A stretch of DNA of 64,000 bases, taken from positions 62,001-126,000 of the forward strand of contig NZ_JAHZSS010000004.1 of the NCBI RefSeq assembly GCF_019457915.1, read 5' to 3'. Position numbers and translations under genes: made by a program. Source of the DNA: Neiella holothuriorum. GTDB taxonomy: Bacteria > Pseudomonadota > Gammaproteobacteria > Enterobacterales > Neiellaceae. Below the pieces are notes generated by a model that saw nothing but the letters and a program-made list of their open reading frames with translations, was not told the DNA's origin and ran no database searches. Shown here piece after piece: positions 7,805 through 16,177 of the stretch. The stretch's first letter is position 1, and each line of letters begins with the position of its first letter.

Positions 7805-10597
7805 GTGCTGAAGAGTCCCCAAGATCACCGTCAATACCGCCCTGTCACGCTCCCCAATGGCTTGCGCGTATTGTTGGTGGCGGACCAAAAGTCAGAACAA
7901 GGCGCCGCGGCCATGGCCGTAAATGTGGGTCAATTTGACGATCCGGTTGATCGCCCTGGCATGGCTCACTTCCTTGAACATATGTTATTTCTGGGTACTG
8001 AGAGCTACCCCGTTGCTGGCGAATATGGCGAATTTATGCAGCGCCATGGCGGCAGTCACAATGCATGGACCGGCACCGAGCAAACCTGCTTTTTCTTCGA
8101 TTGCCGTGCCGAAGCATTCGGTGAAGCATTGCATCGTTTTAGCCAATTTTTCATTTGCCCTTGCTTTAACGCCGACTGTGTCGATAAAGAGCGCGCCGCC
8201 ATTGAGTCTGAGTATCAGATGAAGGTAAATGATGACACTCGGCGGATTTATCAGGTGCACAAAGAGACCGTCAACCCAAACCATCCGTTTAGTCGCTTTT
8301 CTGTTGGAAACCTGTCGACCTTGCACAATGAAGCCAACTCATTACGCGATGAGGTCATGGCATTCTATCGCCAACAATATGACGCCAAGCGCATGACGTT
8401 GGTTATTCTCGCCCCCGCCGAATTGGATGAGATGGAGCAAGCTGTTCATGGGTTATTTGCCGATATCGCAAGCGGCAACGCCAGTGAGCGGCCAAAACTA
8501 GAGCCGTTATACCTAGCAGAGCATTTGGGCATACAGATTGACGTCAAACCGCTGCGCAGCATGCGCCGGTTACTGTTGACCTTCCCAATGCCAGAATCGG
8601 CACGTAATTATCACACTAAACCCATAGCTTTACTGAGTCACCTCATTGGCTATGAAGGGCCCAATTCCCTTTATGCCGACCTCAAGCACCAAGGCTTAAT
8701 TAATACCCTAAGTGCCGGTGGCGGTATTCGCGGCAGTAATTACCACGACTTCAACATTTCCCTCAATTTGACGGAGAAGGGTTGGGACAATCAAGATTCT
8801 ATTGTGCGAGCGCTGTTTGATTTGGTGGCTCTGATTAAACTGCAGGGCGTGGAGCCTTGGCGCTACCAAGAAAAACAAAACCTGATGCGCCAAGCCTTTG
8901 AATTTGCCGAGCAGCCCGGCGCATTAGATACCGTGAGCCATCTAGTCCAAAACATGCATCGCTACGCCCCTGAAGACTATGTATTCGGCGACTATGCAAT
9001 GGAGCGATTTGAACCCGAAGCAATCCAGCAAGCATTGGATGCGATTAACCCGAATAATATGCGCCTGACTCGGGTACACCACGACAATGACAGCGACACG
9101 GTTGCCAGCTGGTACCATACGCCGTTCAAAGTCCAACCCTTTAGCCAAGCTCAGCGCGATTTATGGCATCAACCCGCCTTGCTCGATGTAGAATGGCAAT
9201 TGCCGCCCGCGAATCCGTTTATTCAAAACAAACTAAAGCCACGTCGCCAAGAGCGCTCACAATCATTGCCTCGTCTGCTGGTAAAGCGAGACGGACTGAA
9301 AATGTGGCATGGCCAATCAAAACGCTTCCATCAACCCAAGGGCCATTTGTACATCGCATCGGATAGTCCGATGGTCGATGCCAAACCACAGCACCGAGCC
9401 TGGACCAAGCTATACGTTGACATGCTCTACGATGAGTTAAGCGAAATTACTTACCAAGCTGAAATTGCTGGCATCGGCTACGAGCTCTTTGCCCACACCA
9501 CAGGGGTTTCGCTTCATTTAGGTGGTTTTACTGGCCGCCAGTCGTTTTTATTGGAGCTTATTTTTGAACGCTTCCAACAGCCTGAGCTGTCCGAGCAGCG
9601 CTTTAACGAAATTCAGCAACAATTGCTACGGAACATTAAGAATCAAACCAATGCCGGCCCTCTCAACCGACTGTTTGCGGCGTTGTCGAATTTAATTCAA
9701 CCCGCCAGCCTAACTCCCGATGTGCTGGGTGAATACATTGCCAATACCCGTTATCAAGATATTCTGGATTTTGCGGCTCAGTGGCGTAAACAAATTGCGC
9801 TAGAAGTTCTGGCTTACGGCGATTACACCGAGTGGGAAGCACGCTCTCTGGCCGATCAGATGGCCAGTCGGGCCTTTCAGCAAGGTACGCCATATGACTT
9901 ACCCGAAAAGCAAATCGTGTCACTTCAAGGCATGGGCCAAGTCGAGTACCAAATTGACAACAGCCACCAAGATTCGGCGGTAGTTGTCTACTACCAAAGT
10001 GCTTATGCCACACCGTTTCGCATGGCATTATTCGCGTTAACCAACCAATTGATGTCCGCCACATTTTTTAATGAATTGCGCACCAGGCAACAATTGGGCT
10101 ACAGCGTCGGAACCGGATATATGCCAATGTCATCATTCCCCGGCCTGCTGTTTTATGTGCAATCAAATGTCGCCGCACCACATGCCATATTGTCAGCAGT
10201 TGATGACTTTATTCAGCAATTTCCGCTGGTATTGCTCGAGCTATCAGAGCAATCATGGCAGCAGACCAAGGCCTCTCTGATGGCGCAAATCATGGATAAG
10301 GACAGTTCACTTCAGGAAAAAAGTAAACGTTTCTGGGTCAGCATTAGTAATGGCGATACGCTGTTTGACCAACGAGAACGTATTCTAGGCGAACTAAAAA
10401 ACATCCAACGCACCGATGTGCTTCGTTTTATCGTCGAATCACTCAAACCAACGGGCAGTGATCGCTTAGTGCTTCATGCGCTAGGGCAATCTCACAGCCA
10501 CCTCGAAACCGATGAAGAATCGACCCGGTTTGAATCCATTGCGGACTTTCAACAACAAGCGGAGCGACTCACCGTCAAGCGCGGTAAAATCCACTAA
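7805..10597 (+). CDS. M16-family zinc metallopeptidase (pitrilysin/insulinase type)
   Basis: The predicted 930-residue protein starts at GTG. The inverted zinc motif HFLEH is at residues 55-59, and E136 in AIESEYQMK is the likely third zinc ligand. Four M16-like repeats fill the length, which matches pitrilysin (about 960 residues) and insulysins. The substrate-binding segment LRTRQQLGYSVGTGY in the C-terminal half is also typical. E. coli pitrilysin is periplasmic, but no signal peptide is visible here from this start, so the protein may be cytoplasmic like many marine homologues. These enzymes degrade small peptides. Confidence 0.9.
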   Translation: MLKSPQDHRQYRPVTLPNGLRVLLVADQKSEQGAAAMAVNVGQFDDPVDRPGMAHFLEHMLFLGTESYPVAGEYGEFMQRHGGSHNAWTGTEQTCFFFDCRAEAFGEALHRFSQFFICPCFNADCVDKERAAIESEYQMKVNDDTRRIYQVHKETVNPNHPFSRFSVGNLSTLHNEANSLRDEVMAFYRQQYDAKRMTLVILAPAELDEMEQAVHGLFADIASGNASERPKLEPLYLAEHLGIQIDVKPLRSMRRLLLTFPMPESARNYHTKPIALLSHLIGYEGPNSLYADLKHQGLINTLSAGGGIRGSNYHDFNISLNLTEKGWDNQDSIVRALFDLVALIKLQGVEPWRYQEKQNLMRQAFEFAEQPGALDTVSHLVQNMHRYAPEDYVFGDYAMERFEPEAIQQALDAINPNNMRLTRVHHDNDSDTVASWYHTPFKVQPFSQAQRDLWHQPALLDVEWQLPPANPFIQNKLKPRRQERSQSLPRLLVKRDGLKMWHGQSKRFHQPKGHLYIASDSPMVDAKPQHRAWTKLYVDMLYDELSEITYQAEIAGIGYELFAHTTGVSLHLGGFTGRQSFLLELIFERFQQPELSEQRFNEIQQQLLRNIKNQTNAGPLNRLFAALSNLIQPASLTPDVLGEYIANTRYQDILDFAAQWRKQIALEVLAYGDYTEWEARSLADQMASRAFQQGTPYDLPEKQIVSLQGMGQVEYQIDNSHQDSAVVVYYQSAYATPFRMALFALTNQLMSATFFNELRTRQQLGYSVGTGYMPMSSFPGLLFYVQSNVAAPHAILSAVDDFIQQFPLVLLELSEQSWQQTKASLMAQIMDKDSSLQEKSKRFWVSISNGDTLFDQRERILGELKNIQRTDVLRFIVESLKPTGSDRLVLHALGQSHSHLETDEESTRFESIADFQQQAERLTVKRGKIH

Positions 10598-10778
10598 AAT
10601 ACTAAGTGATTTCCATTGTTAACCGCGCTATCGCTCATAAATAAACCAAATCTGTTCACTGCCTCGTTGATTCGAGACTTTGCTTTGACATCCCCTACGC
10701 CATTCCGTATAAAAATGGTTTAACCATCCGGGATGAAGGTGTTGCTGTTATTAGTGACAAGACAGCGCAATATGATGT

Positions 10779-13700
10779 GTGAAATCCGTGCGATTAGATA
10801 GCCAGCAAGTTCAAACAACAAGACGCTGCGCCCAAAATTTTTACATTCTGCTTACAGCATTGCTCACTTGCTTGCTGTTAATAGTAGGGTCCGCACGTGC
10901 CTCGGAAACCATTCAATTCCAAAAAATCTCCCTTGATCAGCGAACCCAAACCGACGTTCTGTCGATGGCAGAAGACCAAAGTGGCTATTTATGGCTCGGC
11001 ACTTTTCAAGGATTGCTGCGCTACGATGGCCTCTCAACCACTCGCTATAATCACCATGAAGCAGACGCTAACAGTCTGAGCAACAACTTAATTCGTGCAG
11101 TTCATGTCACTGAAAATGATGACCTGTGGGTCGGCACGCAAAGTGGTTTAAATCGCTATTCCAAGCAAAACGACAAGTTCGAGCGCTTTTTAACTAAAGA
11201 AGGCGGTCATCAAGTTATTTGGGGGATTTTTGAATCTCCGGCTGGACAACTGGTTGTTTCGACCAATAACAACTTATATTTGTGGGATGCTGCGACTCAA
11301 GCTTTTATTGCTCGATTGCCTGCGGACACCCAAGCCATTGAGCTAAAATCTGCCCACTTCATTTCAGAAACTCATCTTGTAGTTGCTAGTTATGAAAATG
11401 GTTTGTTCAACATAAACTTGGTGACAGGTCAGGTCGAAGCGCACTCAGCCAACGCCAACTTAATCCAAGACCGAGTCCAGCTATATCAGATGACTCAGGT
11501 TGACCAAAATGCCCTCTGGCTCAGCTCTTCCGAAGGCATATTTACTCTAAACCTCAACACCAACGCACTAAGCCTTCATAATTCAGAACAGCTTACAGGG
11601 AAGCCTATCCGAGCCGTGCATAAAGCCACTAATGGCACACTTTGGCTAGGATCGGAGCAACAAATATTAGTGAGCCGTAATGGCCAAGACTTTATTCCTG
11701 CGCAGCGGGTCACTCCAGTCAACTCAGGCGCTGCGGGTGAATTCATCTACGACATTGTTGAAGATCATTATGGCAATATCTGGTTTGGCGGCCCCGACTT
11801 GTTAGCCGTACGCCATGCCTCGGCCGATATGTTCAAACAACATCATTTAACAGCGTTGACTGCGAACAATGCGATAGCCAACGTCAAAGCAGTGGCCGCA
11901 AGCGAACAAAGTATTTGGCTGTTAACCAGCTACGGCATACTTGCTCGGTGGGATCCTGTGACCGAGCGTATCTATGAACAAACAGCGATTGATATCAATG
12001 TATCGCTAAATAACCATTTCAGACTCGTTTATGACCAGCCGAGAAATCTCATATGGATCGGATCTCATGATGGTTTGCACAGCTTTTCACCATTGACCAA
12101 AGAATTTACCCATCACCAAGTAGAAGGTAATGGGCAAGCTCTTTCACGCGAGTTTAGCTTTAAATTAGATTCAGAGGGACAAATCTGGATTGCGAGTAAG
12201 CACTACGGTTTGTTGCGATATAGCCCAGAACAACAACAAACGAGTGCCTTTGCCGTTCCGGAACCATTTAATACTAGTCTTAATTCCCTAGAAATCAGTA
12301 ACAGTACAATTTTGCTAGGCACCGAGAAAGGGTTACTAAAGTTCACTCCCGAGGGGCGAACCTTTAATCAAGTTGACTTAGCGGCACTAAATCAAAAATG
12401 GATTACCGCCATTAAGTCTATAAACGGCTCCGTATGGGTCGGCACATTGCAAGCTGGCGCCTATCGATTGAACGCAGATTTGACGCAAAGCCAAAACTTC
12501 GATCTCGCGTCTGGTCTGGCAGATAACGGTATTTGTGACATTGTGCTCAAAGGGAACTCTGCAGTTTGGCTTGTTACCAACTTTGGCATTAGCCAAATTC
12601 AGCAGCAAAGCACGGTACTCTCCACATTTACGTTAGCAAATGGCGTCTACAACAAAGAATTCAATCACCAAGCTACAAGTATCTCACCCGCTGGAACGGC
12701 TTATGTTGGCGGAGTTGACGGTTTAACCAGTTTTAATGTCAGTGGCGCCATAGATACCAAATACCGTGGACAGGTTCAATTGACCCAATTACGAGTATTT
12801 AATGAAATAGTCGATGTCAATGGGCCCCACAAACGCTTACCTGCCAATATCCGTTCTTTGCCAACCGTAAACCTGCTTTATCAAGACTCGCCATTTTCCA
12901 TCGAGTTTTCATATCCAACGCCGGCTCACGGCAAGATGTTTAACTATGCCTATCGACTCGTTGGGCTCGATGACAAATGGCTTACAACCGACGATGACAA
13001 GCCACGAGCAACCTACACTAACTTATCACCGGGCGAGTTCAATTTTGAGGTTAAAGCATTAAGCAAAGATGGCTTGTGGCAGAGTGAGCCCACGCGCTTA
13101 ACGATACAAGTTGCACCGCCCTTGTGGCGCACACCGCCAGCATATTTAGCCTACGCTATTGTCATCATTATTCTGTTGATGCTGTTTGCGAAGCAGCGAC
13201 AGGCCCGTCAAGAGCAGCAGCAGAAGGTCATTAAAAGTGAAGAGCGGCTCAAACTATCGTTATGGGGTAGCGGTGACGAACTTTGGGATTGGCATATCAG
13301 CTCAGGAAAAATTTACCGCTCGAATATTTGGGGGCTATTAGAATTCCCTCACGATGGTAGACGCAGTCCGCAAAAAGGCCAGCAAAGTAACATTCACCCT
13401 CGCGATTTAAAACGAGTTCAAAATGCCTTGTCGAATCACTTTGAAGGACGCACGACCTTTTATGAAGCGACATATCGGGTCCGAAATAAAAGCGCCGATT
13501 GGATCTGGATCCTTGATCGCGGCAAAATTGTAGAACGCGATACCGACAATAACCCGTTGCGAATGACCGGCACCATCAAGGACATTAGCAAGTTAAAGCA
13601 AGCCGAAGAACGATTGACGTTGTTTGCTCGCTCTGTTGCCAATATTTCTGACGGCGTATTTATTCTCAATCGTCGCTTCCGGATTGTAGAAATCAATGAA

Positions 13701-15314
13701 GCCTTTAGCCAAATCACGAGCTTCAGCAAAGCGCAAGTGATGAATCGTTCGCTTCACTTTCGCAGCTACCCCAATAGCTTCTCGGCGCAAGTAAAAATTC
13801 GATTAGCACAGCAAGGTCGTTGGGTCGGTGAGCTGGAAGAATTAAGAGCCGGTGGCGAACCCTTCTTTGTTGAACTCACCATCGATCCAATTCATAGCGA
13901 AGAAGGCGATGTATCGCATTATGTTGGCGTTTTTTCTGACATCACTCGCCGTAAACAGACCGAGCAAGAGCTACACCGCTTAAGTGTGGAAGACACCCTC
14001 ACCAAATTACCAAACCGTTCTTGGTTCCAAGCCGAGCATGAAAAACTAGTTGCCAAGCAAACTCGTCATGCCCTGATGGTCTTAGATCTGGATAACTTTA
14101 AGAAAATTAATGACTCACTGGGCCACGTGGCAGGTGATGAATTATTGCAACAAGTGTCTATTCGGCTCAACGATTGCACGCGTCGCCAAGATACCCTATT
14201 CCGCCTTGGCGGTGATGAATATGCCGTGTTGATGGAAAGCACAACCGATGTTAATACCATCACCCGTGCTGCTAAAGCCCTGCAAAAATCGTTAGAAGCA
14301 CCATTTGCCATCGCTCAACGAGAGTTAGTCGTCACCTGCTCGGTCGGTATTGTGCTGTACCCCCTTGATGGCGAAACGTCTGAAGAACTGCTGCGAAATG
14401 CTGATACCGCCATGTATCACGCAAAAAGTGAGGGCAGCAACCGCTATGTATTCTTCTCTTCGCAAATGAACCAAAGTGCACTGCACCAGTTACACTTAGA
14501 GTCCTTATTACGTCAAGCGATACGTGATGACAGCTTCCAGCTGCATTACCAACCGAAATTCTCTTCGGCAACTGGAGAGCTCGACGGTATGGAAGCGCTG
14601 ATCCGCTTGCACCACCCAGAGCACGGCCCTATATCACCTGGCGAATTTATTCCATTAGCAGAAGACAATGGCTTGATTATTGAGATCGGCGACATTGTGT
14701 TGCGAAAAGCTTGTTTTGCTGCAGAAAGCTGGCGACGCCAAGGCTTAATGCAAGGGCGAATTGCAGTTAATGTTTCTGCCAAGCAATTCAGTTCGCCAAG
14801 CCTGCCTGACCGAATTAAAAGTGCATTAGAGTTAACCGGACTGCCAGCCCACTTCCTTGAGCTAGAGCTTACCGAAGGAGCCTTGATCGCCGACCCTGAA
14901 GGTGCGATTGAAGTAATGCAAATCATGCAGGAAATTGGTATTCATATTTCCTTAGACGACTTTGGAACGGGTTATTCATCGCTGGCTTATTTACAACGCT
15001 TCCCGATTGATACCTTGAAAATTGACCAAACATTTGTGCGTAACCTCACGACTTCGAGTAGCGGCCGTAATATGGTTGCTTCAATTGTTGCTCTCGCTCA
15101 CAACATGAACTTAACCGTGGTTGCCGAAGGTGTTGAAACCGAGCAAGAGCGAGATATTCTAACTGAGCTCAATTGTGAAACCCTACAAGGTTACTTGATG
15201 AGCCGCCCGCTTAATGAAACTGACTTTTCTGCGTTTCTTCATATTCAATCCAATCAAGCAGATAAATCAGCAACTCAACAAGTCGAACAGCACAAAGATT
15301 ACCAAGCAGAGTAA
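10779..15314 (+). CDS. Membrane c-di-GMP sensor: two-component-type propeller, Y_Y_Y, PAS-PAS, GGDEF, EAL
   Basis: The predicted protein has 1511 residues. An N-terminal membrane/signal segment (about 22-42) is followed by a periplasmic beta-propeller made of repeats of the type SGYLWLGTFQGLLRYDG (about 60-690), a Y_Y_Y domain (about 705-785) and a membrane helix (about 786-804). Inside the cell come two PAS domains (about 820-940 and 945-1065), GGDEF (about 1066-1230) and EAL (about 1235-1490). The cyclase motif reads GGDEY rather than GGDEF, with an RRQD inhibitory site upstream. The phosphodiesterase domain retains EALIR and DDFGTGYSSL, so PDE activity is likely. The propeller/Y_Y_Y architecture resembles hybrid sensors for polysaccharide fragments; the ligand is unknown. 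Confidence 0.9.
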   Translation: MKSVRLDSQQVQTTRRCAQNFYILLTALLTCLLLIVGSARASETIQFQKISLDQRTQTDVLSMAEDQSGYLWLGTFQGLLRYDGLSTTRYNHHEADANSLSNNLIRAVHVTENDDLWVGTQSGLNRYSKQNDKFERFLTKEGGHQVIWGIFESPAGQLVVSTNNNLYLWDAATQAFIARLPADTQAIELKSAHFISETHLVVASYENGLFNINLVTGQVEAHSANANLIQDRVQLYQMTQVDQNALWLSSSEGIFTLNLNTNALSLHNSEQLTGKPIRAVHKATNGTLWLGSEQQILVSRNGQDFIPAQRVTPVNSGAAGEFIYDIVEDHYGNIWFGGPDLLAVRHASADMFKQHHLTALTANNAIANVKAVAASEQSIWLLTSYGILARWDPVTERIYEQTAIDINVSLNNHFRLVYDQPRNLIWIGSHDGLHSFSPLTKEFTHHQVEGNGQALSREFSFKLDSEGQIWIASKHYGLLRYSPEQQQTSAFAVPEPFNTSLNSLEISNSTILLGTEKGLLKFTPEGRTFNQVDLAALNQKWITAIKSINGSVWVGTLQAGAYRLNADLTQSQNFDLASGLADNGICDIVLKGNSAVWLVTNFGISQIQQQSTVLSTFTLANGVYNKEFNHQATSISPAGTAYVGGVDGLTSFNVSGAIDTKYRGQVQLTQLRVFNEIVDVNGPHKRLPANIRSLPTVNLLYQDSPFSIEFSYPTPAHGKMFNYAYRLVGLDDKWLTTDDDKPRATYTNLSPGEFNFEVKALSKDGLWQSEPTRLTIQVAPPLWRTPPAYLAYAIVIIILLMLFAKQRQARQEQQQKVIKSEERLKLSLWGSGDELWDWHISSGKIYRSNIWGLLEFPHDGRRSPQKGQQSNIHPRDLKRVQNALSNHFEGRTTFYEATYRVRNKSADWIWILDRGKIVERDTDNNPLRMTGTIKDISKLKQAEERLTLFARSVANISDGVFILNRRFRIVEINEAFSQITSFSKAQVMNRSLHFRSYPNSFSAQVKIRLAQQGRWVGELEELRAGGEPFFVELTIDPIHSEEGDVSHYVGVFSDITRRKQTEQELHRLSVEDTLTKLPNRSWFQAEHEKLVAKQTRHALMVLDLDNFKKINDSLGHVAGDELLQQVSIRLNDCTRRQDTLFRLGGDEYAVLMESTTDVNTITRAAKALQKSLEAPFAIAQRELVVTCSVGIVLYPLDGETSEELLRNADTAMYHAKSEGSNRYVFFSSQMNQSALHQLHLESLLRQAIRDDSFQLHYQPKFSSATGELDGMEALIRLHHPEHGPISPGEFIPLAEDNGLIIEIGDIVLRKACFAAESWRRQGLMQGRIAVNVSAKQFSSPSLPDRIKSALELTGLPAHFLELELTEGALIADPEGAIEVMQIMQEIGIHISLDDFGTGYSSLAYLQRFPIDTLKIDQTFVRNLTTSSSGRNMVASIVALAHNMNLTVVAEGVETEQERDILTELNCETLQGYLMSRPLNETDFSAFLHIQSNQADKSATQQVEQHKDYQAE

Positions 15315-15432
15315 TCACTTAGCCCCACCCGGCAAGAATATGCCAGCCAATTAATTGACACGCCTAAAACTTGCCGTCAAAAAACCTACAAAAACAACAC
15401 TAAAAACTTATAAAACAGACAGTTACAACACG

Positions 15433-15448
15433 TGGCATTCCTTTCGCT
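15433..15448 (+). promoter_or_regulatory. Sigma-54-type -24/-12 promoter (candidate)
   Basis: TGGCATTCCTTTCGCT fits the RpoN consensus TGGCAC-N5-TTGCW at both invariant dinucleotides: GG (-24) and GC (-12) with the exact spacing. Deviations are T for C at position 6, T for G at 7, and C for T at 13. It lies 52 bases before the start of the repeat-peptide gene. No enhancer site was identified. Confidence 0.5.
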
Positions 15449-15500
15449 TTAAGAACATTGCGCTTAAGCAAATTCTTATTCAAAAAAAAGGAAGTACGCA

Positions 15501-15698
15501 ATGTTAACTAGTCTGTTTCTAACAATGTCAGTAGCAACAACTGCGATCCCAGCAACTCCAGAAGAAGCTCATATCCCAATCCGCTTTGAACCTGTTGCAG
15601 AACAACACATCCCGATTCGCTTTGAACCTGTTGCGGACAAGCACATTCCAATTCGATTCGAACCAGTTACAGAACAACACATCCCTATCCGCTTCTAA
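15501..15698 (+). CDS. Small protein of tandem 12-residue HIPIRF-EPV repeats
   Basis: The predicted 65-residue protein has a ribosome-binding site, AAGGAAG, 8 bases before ATG. Residues 1-18 are hydrophobic and signal-like but lack basic residues. From residue 24 the sequence consists of three complete 12-residue units HIPIRFEPVAEQ / HIPIRFEPVADK / HIPIRFEPVTEQ and a final HIPIRF at the C-terminus. The DNA units (15570-15605, 15606-15641, 15642-15677, 15678-15695) differ at many third codon positions yet keep the residues, which points to selection on the peptide. I recognise no family. It may be a structural repeat, a peptide precursor or a binding motif array. The antisense frame is a shadow. 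Confidence 0.75.
   Translation: MLTSLFLTMSVATTAIPATPEEAHIPIRFEPVAEQHIPIRFEPVADKHIPIRFEPVTEQHIPIRF
15570..15695 (+). repeat. 36-base in-frame tandem repeat, 3.5 copies
   Basis: Three and a half contiguous 36-base units encode the HIPIRF-EPV repeat. Units diverge mainly at synonymous positions (for example the Pro codons CCA, CCG, CCA, CCT and the Ile codons ATC or ATT). There are no spacers, so this is not a CRISPR array. Confidence 0.9.
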
Positions 15699-15714
15699 GG
15701 TATTGGAGTTAACA

Positions 15715-15828
15715 ATGATCAATCAATTCGTTAACTGGCTTGTAGGCAAACCCAAGGTCGTTAAAGCCCAATTACCTGAAGGGTTTGATCAGCTGGAAGT
15801 GATTCATGCGAGCCGCTGGTGGGCATAA
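15715..15828 (+). CDS. 37-residue protein downstream of the repeat peptide
   Basis: ATG 15715 follows a good ribosome-binding site (TTGGAG, 6-7 bases upstream) and lies only 16 bases after the repeat-peptide stop codon. The product starts MINQFVNWLVGKPKVVK, has a net basic first half and ends HASRWWA. It shares the upstream promoter and the terminator behind it, so it is almost certainly the second gene of a two-gene operon. No family is recognised. It has no signal peptide; the N-terminal amphipathic stretch could touch a membrane. Confidence 0.65.
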   Translation: MINQFVNWLVGKPKVVKAQLPEGFDQLEVIHASRWWA

Positions 15829-15852
15829 ACTGCACTGAAGGCTACAGACACT

Positions 15853-15883
15853 AAAAAGGCAGGTATTGAACCTGCCTTTTTTA
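15853..15883 (+). terminator. Terminator of the small-protein operon
   Basis: The perfect 12-bp stem AAAAAGGCAGGT / ACCTGCCTTTTT with an ATTGA loop ends in a T-run. It also reads as a terminator on the opposite strand, serving the genes coming from fadJ. Confidence 0.93.
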
Positions 15884-15910
15884 TTGCGTTCGTTTTAAGT
15901 GCGTTGAATG

Positions 15911-16141
15911 TTAAAACAGCACGAGCGTGCTATGACGACCAACATTTGACTGCCACACCATACGTCGATGGTTTTGCATCATCACAATAGCTGCAGGCCC
16001 CAATAGCAGCGCTAATAGCGCCCACCGATTCGGCAGCAAACCACTAGCGGTGGCTAACACATAAGTTAATAGTGCAACGACTAGATGCAGAACCACAACA
16101 ACCAACAGCACAGCAAATCTCCACGTAATTGAGCGCCGCAT
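15911..16141 (-). CDS. Small hypothetical membrane protein
   Basis: The predicted 76-residue protein has a basic start (MRRSITWR) and two hydrophobic helices (about 9-31 and 39-56), followed by a basic tail. It begins 36 bases after the fadJ stop codon on the same strand and precedes the shared terminator, so it may be transcribed with fadIJ. I recognise no family, and coding status rests on its membrane-like composition and position. Confidence 0.5.
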   Translation of the reverse strand: MRRSITWRFAVLLVVVVLHLVVALLTYVLATASGLLPNRWALLALLLGPAAIVMMQNHRRMVWQSNVGRHSTLVLF

Positions 16142-16177
16142 TATAATGAGCCCATCAGCGAAAAACCAGAGAGGTGT

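Noticed and set aside
15570-15695. 36-base direct repeats as a CRISPR array
   Set aside because: The units are contiguous without spacers, lie in an open frame with its own ribosome-binding site, and vary at synonymous sites.
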